Positions 42,728 through 52,150 are shown, counted from the first letter of the stretch. The stretch is 64,000 nt of DNA from Gemmatimonadota bacterium (GCA_007121455.1 SKKN01000013.1:1-64000); one strand, 5' to 3'. The notes: generated by a model not told the origin, from the sequence alone. A program made the numbers and translations.

Positions 42728-43857
42728 GTGCCCTCTTCCGGTCCGATTGCGAGCATCACGTACTCCCGCTCCGCGTCCCCGGCTTCGGAGAAGACCAGGG
42801 GTCCGGTGATTCCGGGGAAGGGGTCGCGGCCGCGTCCGAGACTCATGAGGTACTCGCGAACCGCTTCTCCGGAATCGGCGCCCTCGCGGACGGTCGCGAG
42901 AAGCAAGCGCACCGCATCGTAGGTCAGCGCCTCCGCACCTCCGGCCGGGACGCCGTGAATCGCGCGGAAGCGCTCGCTGAAGCTGCGGAGCTCCTCCGTG
43001 GCGTCCATGTCGACGAAGTCGAGGTACCGCACGCCCTCCCACCAGGAGCCGCGTCCCGAGACGAACCAGACCCTCGAGATCGCGTCGCCCCCGAACACCG
43101 GCACGTCCCCCTTCGCCTCCCGCAGGACGGGAAGCAGGAGGTTCAGTGCGGGGGTCCGGGCAAGCCAGAGGACCACGTCCACCTCTGCCGCACCGAGCGC
43201 CTCCACGATGTGGCCTACATCGACCTCCTCCACCTCCCCCTCCGCGTGCGGGAGATCGACGACGACCGGGAAGGCCTCGGTATCGAGCTCTTTCAGCACC
43301 GCGGCCCTGAGCGCGCGTCCGTAGTCGTCGTTCACGTAGAGGACCGCGGTCCGCGATCCGGGAGGAAGAGCCTCCTCCAGGTTCCTCACGAGGGATCGGG
43401 CCTGGACGTCGTCCGGCGGCACCATGCGGAAGCTGAAAGCACCCGCGTCCGAATAGATCGGGGCGGTGGAGGTCGGCGCGATCTGCACGACCCCCCGGCG
43501 GTTGTAGAACTGGGAGGCGGCGAGGCTCGCCGTACTGTTCGAGTGCCCGACGACCGCCAGAAGCCCGGGGACCTCGACCAGGTCGCGAGCGATCTCGAGG
43601 GCGGGCCCGGATCGATTCGACACCTCCTCCACCAGAATCGTGTCGAAGCCGGAGATCGGGCCCAGCTCGAGCTCATCGGCGACTGCGATCCGGGCCGCGT
43701 CGAGGAATGTGCCCGTGGCCGCGACGGCGAGGACCTTCGAGTTCGCCTCGCCGCAGGCCGGGAGACCGAGGAGGGAAGTGAAGATCAGCACCTGGATCCC
43801 CCGGCGCTTCAGGGTGGCGAGACGGCTCATGGGCCGGCCCCGATCCGTGGGCCGCAT
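42724..43857 (-). CDS. Solute-binding lipoprotein, LIV-binding (type I) family, without transporter
   Basis: A 377-residue periplasmic binding protein of the branched-chain amino acid type. A lipoprotein signal precedes the LLGLPAC lipobox, so it is anchored to a membrane. The fold shows VVGHSNSTASLAAS (ligand phosphate/ribose-like loop), FSFRMVPPDDVQAR and VLYVNDDYGRALRAAVL, all typical of the LivJ/Leu-binding group. No permease or ATPase gene is nearby. Instead it is translationally coupled to a hybrid histidine kinase (GTGA). The most likely job is to present an extracellular ligand to that kinase. ATG 43857 has AGGTGA five bases upstream; ATG 43830 is an alternative. Confidence 0.9.
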   Translation of the reverse strand: MRPTDRGRPMSRLATLKRRGIQVLIFTSLLGLPACGEANSKVLAVAATGTFLDAARIAVADELELGPISGFDTILVEEVSNRSGPALEIARDLVEVPGLLAVVGHSNSTASLAASQFYNRRGVVQIAPTSTAPIYSDAGAFSFRMVPPDDVQARSLVRNLEEALPPGSRTAVLYVNDDYGRALRAAVLKELDTEAFPVVVDLPHAEGEVEEVDVGHIVEALGAAEVDVVLWLARTPALNLLLPVLREAKGDVPVFGGDAISRVWFVSGRGSWWEGVRYLDFVDMDATEELRSFSERFRAIHGVPAGGAEALTYDAVRLLLATVREGADSGEAVREYLMSLGRGRDPFPGITGPLVFSEAGDAEREYVMLAIGPEEGT

Positions 43858-44039
43858 GTCACCTGATACGAAGGGGGAGCAGAAACGGAGAGGGAGAATT
43901 CGGCGAATCGCACCGCGCGCTCCGGGCGGAGGGGGTAGAACGTTCCAAGTAGGCTACCGGCGCCGGCGCAAATGGAAAAGGGGGCGCCGGCAGCGCTCGA
44001 GCCTCAGAGGATCCACGGCAACGCTTGGCGCCTCGGCCC

Positions 44040-44801
44040 TCAAGGGCGGAGGAGCAGGAGGCTCAACGTTCCGTCCTCGCTCTCCTTCCATGCCTTCGCC
44101 AGGGCCTTCGCCGACTCGTACGGCGCCCCCTCCAGATCGCGGTACGCAATCTCCAGCTCGACCTCGCGCCCCTCGAACGGGAAGGGGTCGATCTCGATCC
44201 GCCGGGAGGAGAGCCACCGTGCCCGCACGGGGCCATGGCCGTCCGCGTCCTCGAACCGGTCCCGCGCGAGCCACTCCGGAATCGATCCGGGCAGCGCGTC
44301 CGGTGAAGCGAGGCAAAGGTGCAGGGACATCCTGTCGAGAAGCTGGAGCCGGGCGAGATCCCGGCGCATCCTGGCCGCCGAGGGAGCGTCGGGTCCCAGC
44401 TCGGCGAGGAGCGCCAGCCGCCGGTTCTCCTCCTCTTCCAGGAAGTCGGCCGGAGCGGTCTCCTTCCCGAGGGCGGCGTAGTGGAGGCTCACGAGCACAC
44501 CAGCGTAGGGATGGAGCTCGGAGATCCAGTCGATCCCGCGCGCCGCCGCCTGATACCTCTCCGGAGCGGGGAAGCTTCGAAAGTCGTGCGGAAGCCTCGT
44601 CTCCGGGTTCCAGAGAGGGGCTTCGTCGAGCTCCTTCCAGCCCAGGTCGTGGAGCGCGGTGGCCAGCACGAGCTCCTGGCTCAGGGGACCCGCTTCCGGT
44701 GGGACCCGCCAGGCGGCGGCCAACTCCCCCGAGACGAGGCCGTGCTCGTGCTGCTCGAAGAGTCGTAGGTCGCCTGCGCTTCGCTCCTGGACCAACATCA
44801 T
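44040..44801 (-). CDS. DUF3891 family protein
   Basis: A 253-residue soluble protein of the DUF3891 family. Helical segments include QHEHGLVSGELAAAW and ATALHDLGW with an H-D pair, HPYAGVLVSLHYAAL, and LLDRMSLHLCL. The HD-like arrangement (QHEH, HDLGW, HYA) suggests a metal-dependent phosphohydrolase-like helical fold, but no activity is known to me. The ATG-ATG start (44801 or 44798) follows GGAG. It is a single gene divergent from the NTF2-like gene, and the 182 bases downstream (to 43858) hold nothing I can name. Confidence 0.75.
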   Translation of the reverse strand: MMLVQERSAGDLRLFEQHEHGLVSGELAAAWRVPPEAGPLSQELVLATALHDLGWKELDEAPLWNPETRLPHDFRSFPAPERYQAAARGIDWISELHPYAGVLVSLHYAALGKETAPADFLEEEENRRLALLAELGPDAPSAARMRRDLARLQLLDRMSLHLCLASPDALPGSIPEWLARDRFEDADGHGPVRARWLSSRRIEIDPFPFEGREVELEIAYRDLEGAPYESAKALAKAWKESEDGTLSLLLLRP

Positions 44802-44919
44802 CCGTCTCCTGCTGTAGTAGGGGCATTCCAACCTTCGGACGTACCCGGTCCGGCGACGCGCTGGTCCCTTTCCTGCATTCAGGTCCTCTACCGCTATCCT
44901 TCCACCTGAGGAGGCACCC

Positions 44920-45336
44920 GTGGGATCCAAAGCCCATCTCGTCCGCGCCCTGTATGACGCTTTCGCCCGCCGTGACGCCGAGGCCATGCTCGGCAGCCTC
45001 GCCCACGACATCATCTGGAACGAGGCCGAAGGAAACCCCTATGCGAACGGCAACCCGTACGAGGGGCCGCGCGAGATCGCCGAAGGGGTCTTCCGGCGAC
45101 TCATGACCGAGTGGAGCGGGTTCTCCATCCACCCGGAGGCGACCTACGAAGACGGCGAGACGGTCGTTGCGGTGGGCCACTACACGGGCACCCACCGTGA
45201 AACCGGTCGTCGGATCAAGGCTCAGTTCGCGCACGTGTGGACGATCCGACACGGCAGGGTCGTACGGTTCCAACAGTACACGGACACACTGCAGCTCTCC
45301 GAAGCATCCGGCCTCGCGGTCGCGGCCTCCGTCTGA
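44920..45336 (+). CDS. NTF2-like (SnoaL/ketosteroid isomerase-fold) protein
   Basis: A 138-residue single-domain protein with the cone-shaped NTF2 fold: the N-terminal helix VRALYDAFARRDAEAML, the conserved LAHDIIW, EGPREIAEGVF, VAVGHYTGTHRETGR, and the final strands AHVWTIRHGRVVRFQQYTDT. The pattern fits SnoaL-like polyketide cyclase/isomerase relatives, most of which have no proven substrate. The GTG start at 44920 has GGAGG just upstream. Its stop is 10 bases before the sugar dehydrogenase gene, so they may be cotranscribed. Confidence 0.86.
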   Translation: MGSKAHLVRALYDAFARRDAEAMLGSLAHDIIWNEAEGNPYANGNPYEGPREIAEGVFRRLMTEWSGFSIHPEATYEDGETVVAVGHYTGTHRETGRRIKAQFAHVWTIRHGRVVRFQQYTDTLQLSEASGLAVAASV

Positions 45337-45346
45337 GGAGCGGGCG

Positions 45347-46525
45347 ATGATCCGCTGGGTTCGAAGGGTCCTGGTTACCGCAATCCTCATCGGAACGGCT
45401 GCGTGTGATGGCGGAGCCGAGCCGTCCGCACCGAACGCCCCCGATCCCGACCCGGAGCCGACGTCGATCCGGCTCACGGAGGTCGTCACGGGCCTGGATC
45501 AGCCCACCGCCCTCGCGGCCCCCGCCGGCGACCCCCGGACCTTCGTGGCGGAGCAGCCGGGCGCGATCCGCATCATCGAGAACGGCGAGTTGGCCGGAAC
45601 TCCCTTCCTCGACTTGAGCGACCGCACCCGGGCCCAGGGGGAGCAGGGGCTTCTGGGCCTCGTCTTCCACCCGGAGTATGGATCGAACGGCCGGTTCTTC
45701 GTGAACTACACCGATCTCACGGGCGACACCCGGATCGTGGAGTACCGCGTGAGCGAAGATGGCGACCGAGCGGATCCGGAGTCGGCGAGCGAGCTCCTCC
45801 TCATCGAGCAGCCCCACGGGAACCACAACGGCGGAGACCTCGGCTTCGGCCCGGACGGGATGCTCTACGTGAGCACGGGCGATGGAGGAGGGTCCTACGA
45901 TCCACTGGGCCACGGCCAGAACGTGGAGACGCTGCACGGGGCGATTCTCCGCCTGGACGTGAGCACGCCCGGTCGGGCCACGATCCCCCCGGACAATCCC
46001 TTCGCCGGTCGACCGGAGGAGGGTGCGGGGGAACTCTGGGCGTGGGGGCTCCGGAACCCCTGGCGCATCAGCTTCGACCTGGAGGAAGAGCGGATCTACA
46101 TCGCGGACGTGGGACAGGGCCGGTGGGAAGAGGTCAACGTCGCTCCGGCCGGGGAAGGGGGGCTCAACTATGGCTGGGCCGTCATGGAAGGCCCCGAATG
46201 CGTCGACTCGGCCAACTGCGACACCACGGGCCTGGTGGAGCCCGCCCTGGCCTATCCCCATCCGGAGGGCTGCTCGATCATCGGAGGCGCCGTCTACCGT
46301 GGGGAGCGCCTCCAGGGTGTCGACGGCCACTACTTCTTCTCCGATCTATGCGCGCGCTTCCTCCGCTCCTTCCGGTACGAGAACGGCGAGGTCCTCGAGG
46401 AGCGGATGTGGGAGGTAGAAGCGCCGGCCGCCGTCGGCTCGATGGGGCGGGACGGCGCGGGGGAGATCTACATCCTTACCCGGGACGGTAAGGCGCTCCG
46501 GCTTGATCCCGACGATGGGAGCTGA
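45347..46525 (+). CDS. PQQ-type sugar (sorbosone/glucose) dehydrogenase lipoprotein
   Basis: A 392-residue six-bladed beta-propeller enzyme of the GSDH/Yli1 family. A probable lipoprotein signal ends with GTAACD at residues 17-22. The soluble domain shows LDQPTALAAPAGDPRTFVAEQPGAIRI-type first blade, QGEQGLLGLVFHP, LIEQPHGNHNGGDLGFGPDG and the conserved WGLRNPWRISFD, the last two forming PQQ- and Ca-binding loops. It oxidises an aldose in the periplasm or at the cell surface; the substrate is unknown and no PQQ synthesis genes are here. ATG 45347 has GAGGAGCG upstream. Confidence 0.9.
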   Translation: MIRWVRRVLVTAILIGTAACDGGAEPSAPNAPDPDPEPTSIRLTEVVTGLDQPTALAAPAGDPRTFVAEQPGAIRIIENGELAGTPFLDLSDRTRAQGEQGLLGLVFHPEYGSNGRFFVNYTDLTGDTRIVEYRVSEDGDRADPESASELLLIEQPHGNHNGGDLGFGPDGMLYVSTGDGGGSYDPLGHGQNVETLHGAILRLDVSTPGRATIPPDNPFAGRPEEGAGELWAWGLRNPWRISFDLEEERIYIADVGQGRWEEVNVAPAGEGGLNYGWAVMEGPECVDSANCDTTGLVEPALAYPHPEGCSIIGGAVYRGERLQGVDGHYFFSDLCARFLRSFRYENGEVLEERMWEVEAPAAVGSMGRDGAGEIYILTRDGKALRLDPDDGS

Positions 46526-46533
46526 GGCCCCGC

Positions 46534-49020
46534 TCACGCGCCCAGCACATTCGGGATCGCGGCCCACTCGATCCGCTCGGAAGGGCTCCCCTCCTCGGGC
46601 TCGAGCTCGATCGTGGCACTGAAGAAGGGCTCCTGAGCCCTCTTCAGCAGATGGCGCCGCCGCTCCAGCACCCGGAGGAAGGGAGAGCCGTCCCCGAGCC
46701 CGATTCGGATCGGGAGGGCCTGCGCCACGGACCCGTCGTCCGCCCGGTCGAGGATGAGCGCGGGCGCGGCCTCCGAACCTTCCTCCTCCGCGCCTCCGTT
46801 CCGTTCGGAGAGGTGCAGGTGCGGGCCTCCCCGGACCTCGAGCCTCCCACCCGCCTCGTCAGCGCTCTCACCGTCACCCAGACCGTACTCCACCCACGTA
46901 GCCAGCTCCGCCCCACCGGCCCGGCGGCTCGACCAGACGCCCGGATCCGCCGAACCGGCACCCGCCCCGGGTCCGAGCCGATACGAGGGGCCCGAATCCC
47001 CGCGGCCGTCCTCGATCCGGATCAGCAGCCGCACGTGCCCGCGCAGCCTCGAGGCCTCGCCCGTCGGAATCCCCCGGGCGAGCCTCGGTCCGAGCTCCCG
47101 GTCGAAGACCTTCATCAGCGCCCGCTCCGTGCCTCTGAAGGAGGTATAGACCGCCGCACCGGTCCGCGTGAGCCACCTCCGGAACCCGCCGCCGTCCGCT
47201 TCCAGCAGGGAAGCCAGCTCGGAGGCCATTCCCGCGTACCGGGACCTCGTGGTCTCGACGAGGCGCTCCCGCGCTCGGGCGTACGCCTCCTCGCTCGGCG
47301 GCGCCGGAGGTTCGAGGTCGCTCCCGCGTTCTGCAGGCGCGCCGCCCTCGCGCCCTTCTCCGCTGCCGGGAAGGCGCACCATGTCGCCCTTGACCTTTCC
47401 CCAATCGAAGTCGTGGGCCCGGAGCTCCTCGTCCAGGAAGCCCCCGAACCGCCGAAGGAACCCGCCGGCGAGCGGGATCGTTTGCGGCACCTCCCCGGAG
47501 CTTTCGGGGTCGAGCGGTCCGACCGCGACCACGGGGACGACGCGCCGGTCCCGGAGTCCGGCGACCTGATCGACGAGCGCGAAGAGGGAGTGGCGGAGCC
47601 GGTCGCGACCTCCCCCCGGAGCGGGAGCCTCCTCCTCGCCCTCCTCCTTCCGAACCCGCTCCCGCTCCACCTCGACTCCGTAGTCGTCCCGGGCGAGAGA
47701 CGCCCGACCCTTCACGCCGAGCGCCTCCCCGAGGGTTCCGTCCACCTCTTCGGCGAGCGCCTCCGTCCCCTCCTCGGGGAGAGCGTCCACCAGCGTGCGG
47801 AGGATTCCCCGGAGCTCCCCCCTCCACGCGAGACGCTCGTTCGTCCGATCCGCTTCGCGCACGTCCTGGAAGCCCGCCTGACCGGTGATCGCCGCCACCG
47901 TGGGACCCGCTTGCCCCAACAGGCTTTGGAGGAGCGTTCGCTCGACCTCCCTTCCGTCCGAAATCTCCGTCGGATAGTGAAGGGTGAGGTACTCGTCGTG
48001 AGCGGTTCCGCTCAGGTGCGGGTCGATGAAGAGGAGAAGCCGTTCGAATTCGTCCCGGTCCGCACCGTCGACGTGCCGGATCAGCCCCATCGCCTCCCGA
48101 AGCGGCTCGTTGTTGAACGCGCCCCCATCGCCGTACGTGAAGGGAAAGTCATCGCGGGGGGAGAGCCAGAGCTTGTTCCGGAGCGCGCGGGCGGCCGGAC
48201 CGTCGTCCTCGGGCCTCCACGGCCAGAGGGACCCGAACTCACCCTGCCGCCGGGAGATTGGGCGCGGCTGGAACGCGATCGGAAAGGCCGCTGCCGCGAG
48301 GGCGGTCTCGGCCATCTCGAGCCACGTCCCCGGTTCTGCGAGCGCGCTCCGGCTCCGGTGCACCGCCCGCTCCCACGGCGCTCCCCCGTGGGCTCTATCC
48401 GCCTCCTCTGTCCCGCCTTCCCGTCCCCCGTCCCCATTCGCGCGACCCACATCCAGGCAGAAGGTCCGGGCGTCCTTGAAGAGCGTCGCCGCCTTCGCAT
48501 CCACCAGCGCGGGGTTCTCCTCCAGCCGGTCCGAGACGATCGGGATTCCGTTCAGGTTCATCAGCGTCGAGAGGAAGTGCACGCGCGACGCCAGAAGCCC
48601 GCGTGGATTGAGCTCCCCGTCGCCGGGTGCGCGCTCCCATCCCATCATCTCTCTGGCGAGATCCTCGAGGGCAGCGCTGGAGAAGAGGCTCCCACGAGCC
48701 TCCCCCTCCTTCCCCGCGAGCTCCTGGATCCCGATCCCCCGGACCCACGCGCGGTGCTGCGGGTCCTCGACGTTCGCCTGCCAGAACGAGTCCTCGTCCT
48801 CCGGATCGTACGGCTCGTCCGGCCAAGCGAGCTTCCGGAGGAGCACGCAGAGGGAGAGGGCCCCGGCGCTCGCTCCTGACAGGACATCGATCTGCATCTC
48901 GAGGTCCGCCTTCCGCGCCTCCCGGTCGATCCTCCGGAGCGCTCCCGCGAGCGCCCCGCCGCTGAACGATCCGAGGCTCACGCCCCCGCCCATCACGATC
49001 GCCACCTTGAGGGGCTTCAT
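46534..49020 (-). CDS. Large patatin-like protein (DUF3376)
   Basis: An 828-residue protein with an N-terminal patatin domain (about 1-370) and a long C-terminal region. The oxyanion loop is GGGVSLGSFSGG, the nucleophile is S49 within LSGASAGALS, and the catalytic aspartate is in GDGGAFNNEP. The rest contains a DUF3376-like stretch and a Gly/Glu-rich linker around residue 460. It should be a lipid acyl hydrolase, probably cytoplasmic since no signal is present. The ATG overlaps the LEA2 gene stop (ATGA), making it the last gene of metalloprotease-LEA2-patatin. Standard patatins are about 300 residues, so half of this protein is of unknown use. Confidence 0.85.
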   Translation of the reverse strand: MKPLKVAIVMGGGVSLGSFSGGALAGALRRIDREARKADLEMQIDVLSGASAGALSLCVLLRKLAWPDEPYDPEDEDSFWQANVEDPQHRAWVRGIGIQELAGKEGEARGSLFSSAALEDLAREMMGWERAPGDGELNPRGLLASRVHFLSTLMNLNGIPIVSDRLEENPALVDAKAATLFKDARTFCLDVGRANGDGGREGGTEEADRAHGGAPWERAVHRSRSALAEPGTWLEMAETALAAAAFPIAFQPRPISRRQGEFGSLWPWRPEDDGPAARALRNKLWLSPRDDFPFTYGDGGAFNNEPLREAMGLIRHVDGADRDEFERLLLFIDPHLSGTAHDEYLTLHYPTEISDGREVERTLLQSLLGQAGPTVAAITGQAGFQDVREADRTNERLAWRGELRGILRTLVDALPEEGTEALAEEVDGTLGEALGVKGRASLARDDYGVEVERERVRKEEGEEEAPAPGGGRDRLRHSLFALVDQVAGLRDRRVVPVVAVGPLDPESSGEVPQTIPLAGGFLRRFGGFLDEELRAHDFDWGKVKGDMVRLPGSGEGREGGAPAERGSDLEPPAPPSEEAYARARERLVETTRSRYAGMASELASLLEADGGGFRRWLTRTGAAVYTSFRGTERALMKVFDRELGPRLARGIPTGEASRLRGHVRLLIRIEDGRGDSGPSYRLGPGAGAGSADPGVWSSRRAGGAELATWVEYGLGDGESADEAGGRLEVRGGPHLHLSERNGGAEEEGSEAAPALILDRADDGSVAQALPIRIGLGDGSPFLRVLERRRHLLKRAQEPFFSATIELEPEEGSPSERIEWAAIPNVLGA

Positions 49021-49622
49021 CCTCCCACCTCCTGCCGAACGAGCGTGAGCGGACGGGGATACCGGATCGGCCCCAGAGGTGTGTCCACCGTCGGAGTGGC
49101 CCGCAGGGTGAGATCCGTCGCGTGCCCCTCCCGGCCCGCGAGCCCGAGCGCCAGGTTCACGAGCTCCCGGGCGCCCCCGTCGAAGAACTCCAGAAGGTCG
49201 AGCTGCACCTGGAGCGGGATGTCGACCCGCTCTCCGGAGGGGATGCGAACCGCTTCCCCGAGATCGCCACTCACGGTTTCACGGTCCTCCAGCAAGAGGG
49301 TCCAATCCATTTCCATGAGTTGAGCCTGTGGGTTGTCGGCCGGGTTGTCGGCCGAGACGTGGAGGGTGAGGGAGAGGGGCATCTGCCGTGCGGCGACCGC
49401 CTGGAGCACCCGCGCCGCGTCCGCCGCACCCAGGTCCTCGTACCGGTGGATGCGCTCCACCTCGACCCCCGCGATGCGCACCTGCGCCACCCTGTCCAGG
49501 GAGAAATCCACCTGCTGGAGGGCGAAGAGCCCCTGTAGGGTGGCGCATCCGGAGAGCGCCGGGAAGAGGAGCAGGAGTGCGAGCCTCCTCAGGCTTCGAG
49601 CCGAAAACCTCCCGGGCATCAA
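49017..49622 (-). CDS. LEA14-like (LEA type 2) lipoprotein
   Basis: A 201-residue lipoprotein: signal sequence, LSGC lipobox with C26, then a beta-sandwich of the WHy/LEA2 type. Characteristic features are VDFSLDRVAQVRIAGVEVERI, the NP-containing NPADNPQAQLMEMDWTLLL and IPLQVQLDLLEF. The DTPLGPIRYP ending is unusual. LEA2 proteins are linked to desiccation or stress tolerance but may be chaperone-like. It overlaps both neighbours by 4 bases (49619-49622 and 49017-49020), so it belongs to a tightly coupled operon with the secreted metalloprotease and the patatin. Confidence 0.8.
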   Translation of the reverse strand: MMPGRFSARSLRRLALLLLFPALSGCATLQGLFALQQVDFSLDRVAQVRIAGVEVERIHRYEDLGAADAARVLQAVAARQMPLSLTLHVSADNPADNPQAQLMEMDWTLLLEDRETVSGDLGEAVRIPSGERVDIPLQVQLDLLEFFDGGARELVNLALGLAGREGHATDLTLRATPTVDTPLGPIRYPRPLTLVRQEVGG

Positions 49623-52150
49623 GAGGCTCTCAGCACCCGGTCGATGCGCTCGAGCGCATCTTCGAGGTGGATCCGGGTCATCCGGTCCTGCCCGGTGCCT
49701 TCCAGCGCGCCCTCCACCTCTCCGCGGAGGAGGCGGAGCTGATCGCGCACGAGCGGCCGGATGTCCGATTGGCCGATGTGGAGGTCTGCGTTCAGCGGAG
49801 GATCGTCGTTTCTACTCACCCTGAGGTTCCCGCTCCCGGGGGGCGACCAATGCTCCGACTCCGCCTCGTGGAGGAGGTAGTGCGCCTGATCGAGGTAGGC
49901 GCGCTGGAGGTTCCGCCGGTACGTGTCGATCGCCGAACCCGCTCCGAGCTCCCGCCACACGATCTCCCGCGTGTCGTCGAGCATCTCCGCGGGGCGGTAC
50001 GTCTCCCCGCCGAGGAACGCCTCGTGTTCGATCATGCGGGCGAGGCGGGCGTGGTTGAGAAGCCGCTGGACCGCAAGCTCCTGGTACGCCCGGATCCGCT
50101 CCACCGCTCCCGCGTGCTCGAGCCGCCGGAGCTGCTCGATGTCGAGCGCCCACTCCGGAGTCTGGAGGACGTGTTCGTCGATGAACGCCATCGCGGTGAG
50201 CTGATAGTCCCGTTCGATCGGCGTGTAGACCCAACCCTCCTCACCGTGAGCCCTGTAGTGGGTCCACGAGCCGCCCACGGCGGACGCGGCGTGCTCCGCG
50301 TACCGGTTCCACTGCGTGAGGTTCTGGAGGTAGTGGGTCTCCAGCTCGTAGTAGTCGTCCCCCTCCTCGAGCACCCAGTCCATCAGGCTCTCGGTCGCCG
50401 TGCGGAGATTTCGCATTCCGTACTCCGCGGCGCGGACCGGATCGTCGCTGATGCCTTCGGTCATCCGGTACGGATCCCACTCGACGTCCATCCCGAACTG
50501 GGCCGTGGCGGAGAGGAACCAGGGGCGGTCCGCCCGCTCGAGGATCCACTCGTTCAGGGAGTCGACTTCATCCTCCGGCGTGGATGCCTCGGGAATCGGA
50601 CGGTAGCCGTAGTAGATCGCCCACTTGTCCCAGAGTCCCACTCTCCGCTCCGGTGGCACGTTGTCACCCGGCTGCGCGATGTAGTTGTAGCGCGTTCGAC
50701 CCACGGAGGAGGCCGAGTGACCCATCCGTTCGACGAAGTCGGCGTTCCGGAGGGAGTCGACGGGGAAGACGAAGTTCGCCCGCTGGTTGTGCGGAAGGCC
50801 CTTCGCGTGCGCCATCTCGTGGGAGACGACGTAGCGGAGCGCCTCACCCATGTCCTCTTCCGAGAGGGTGTGGGTCTGGAAGTCGGGGTTTGCGGTCGCC
50901 ACCTGAGAGAGAAGCCACCAGCGAAGCCGCTCGTTCAGACCGTGGTACATGTTGATGTGCCCCCGGATCACCTCTCCCGAGCGTGGATCGACCACGTCCC
51001 CGGTCGCGTTCGCGGAGCGGACCGGAGTCGCCACGTACCGCACCACCGAGTAGCGGGCATCGAGGAGGCTGAAGTCCGGGTCCTCCTCCTCGGTCGGAGC
51101 GAGGCGCGCCTCGAGGGCGTTCAGGAAGCCGGCCTCCTCGAACGCCTCGTTCCACTCCTCGATCCCGGCCTTGAAGTAGGGCACCCACTCGGGAGGGGTG
51201 GCGGGATCGATGTACCAGACGATCGGCTCGACCGGTTCGACGAGCTCTCCGCGCGCGAACGCCTCCGGGTCCGAAGGCTCCAGCCGGTAGCGACGGAGAT
51301 ACTGGTGGGGCCGCACCCCCTGCCAGTCCCTCGAGTAATCCGTCACCGTGATCGTGTTGAAGGCGACGCGCTGATCGGCGAGCCGCGGCATCATCGGCTC
51401 CTCCGGAAGGAGGATCATCGAGTGGTTCACCTCGAAGGAGACCGTCCCGCCCCGCGGGTTCGACGGCGGATCGTCGGCGCCGTAGCTCCGGACGACGCGG
51501 ATCTCCACGTTGATCGGAAAGCTCCGGCTCCACTCGAGCCAGCTCCGGTCCCGGTCGTGCCCCCGAACGCCGGCCTGACTCCGCCGGTTCCCGGGAAGGG
51601 AGAAGGCGGGGTGATCGCCGAGGTAGAGGTCGGTCACGTCGATGACGGACGTCCCGGATCCCTCCGCTTCCACCGGGAGCGCGGCGATCACGGGCTCGAA
51701 GTTCGAGTTCTCCACCGCCAGGCGAACCGCGGTGTTCTCCGCGGCCGTGTTGTCGTGGGAGACCGCCCGGAGGACGATCCGGTCATCCCGTCGCTCCCAG
51801 CGGACGACGATGTTCGGCGCCATCCGGTCGCCCCCGTTCGCGAGCCCGGTCTGCGCCTTCGCGAACCGGCTGAGCACGGCCATCTCCCGGCCCAGGATGG
51901 AGTCGGGGATCTCGAAGAGGAGCCGGTCGTCGACCTGATGGACGTCGAAGAGGCCTTCGGCCGTCTCCGCCCCTGCGGGCACCACGGAGGCGTAGTTGCC
52001 GCTCTGCGCCTGCACCGGGCCGGGGACGGCGAGCACGGGCACGGCCATCAGCGCCCCCACGAGAATGAAGGCGAGCGGGCAGAGACCCCGTTTGGACGGG
52101 GTCCTGGCGAACCGGACGCGCGAGGCGTCTACCGAACGCTGAAAGAACAT
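49619..52150 (-). CDS. Secreted zinc metalloprotease (DUF5117/DUF5118 type)
   Basis: An 843-residue exported protease. A signal peptide (about 22-48) precedes DUF5118-like and DUF5117 domains, and the gluzincin/metzincin-like active site is H444-E445-M-A-H448-x5-H454 in VVSHEMAHAKGLPHN, an extended HExxHxxGxxH motif. DUF5117 family proteases are abundant in Gemmatimonadota and Bacteroidota and are thought to degrade extracellular protein. Its start (ATG 52150) has GGAGGAGA upstream. It leads the operon with a LEA2 lipoprotein and a patatin, and is downstream of an S9 peptidase, across 180 bases with an 18-base tandem repeat. Confidence 0.92.
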   Translation of the reverse strand: MFFQRSVDASRVRFARTPSKRGLCPLAFILVGALMAVPVLAVPGPVQAQSGNYASVVPAGAETAEGLFDVHQVDDRLLFEIPDSILGREMAVLSRFAKAQTGLANGGDRMAPNIVVRWERRDDRIVLRAVSHDNTAAENTAVRLAVENSNFEPVIAALPVEAEGSGTSVIDVTDLYLGDHPAFSLPGNRRSQAGVRGHDRDRSWLEWSRSFPINVEIRVVRSYGADDPPSNPRGGTVSFEVNHSMILLPEEPMMPRLADQRVAFNTITVTDYSRDWQGVRPHQYLRRYRLEPSDPEAFARGELVEPVEPIVWYIDPATPPEWVPYFKAGIEEWNEAFEEAGFLNALEARLAPTEEEDPDFSLLDARYSVVRYVATPVRSANATGDVVDPRSGEVIRGHINMYHGLNERLRWWLLSQVATANPDFQTHTLSEEDMGEALRYVVSHEMAHAKGLPHNQRANFVFPVDSLRNADFVERMGHSASSVGRTRYNYIAQPGDNVPPERRVGLWDKWAIYYGYRPIPEASTPEDEVDSLNEWILERADRPWFLSATAQFGMDVEWDPYRMTEGISDDPVRAAEYGMRNLRTATESLMDWVLEEGDDYYELETHYLQNLTQWNRYAEHAASAVGGSWTHYRAHGEEGWVYTPIERDYQLTAMAFIDEHVLQTPEWALDIEQLRRLEHAGAVERIRAYQELAVQRLLNHARLARMIEHEAFLGGETYRPAEMLDDTREIVWRELGAGSAIDTYRRNLQRAYLDQAHYLLHEAESEHWSPPGSGNLRVSRNDDPPLNADLHIGQSDIRPLVRDQLRLLRGEVEGALEGTGQDRMTRIHLEDALERIDRVLRAS

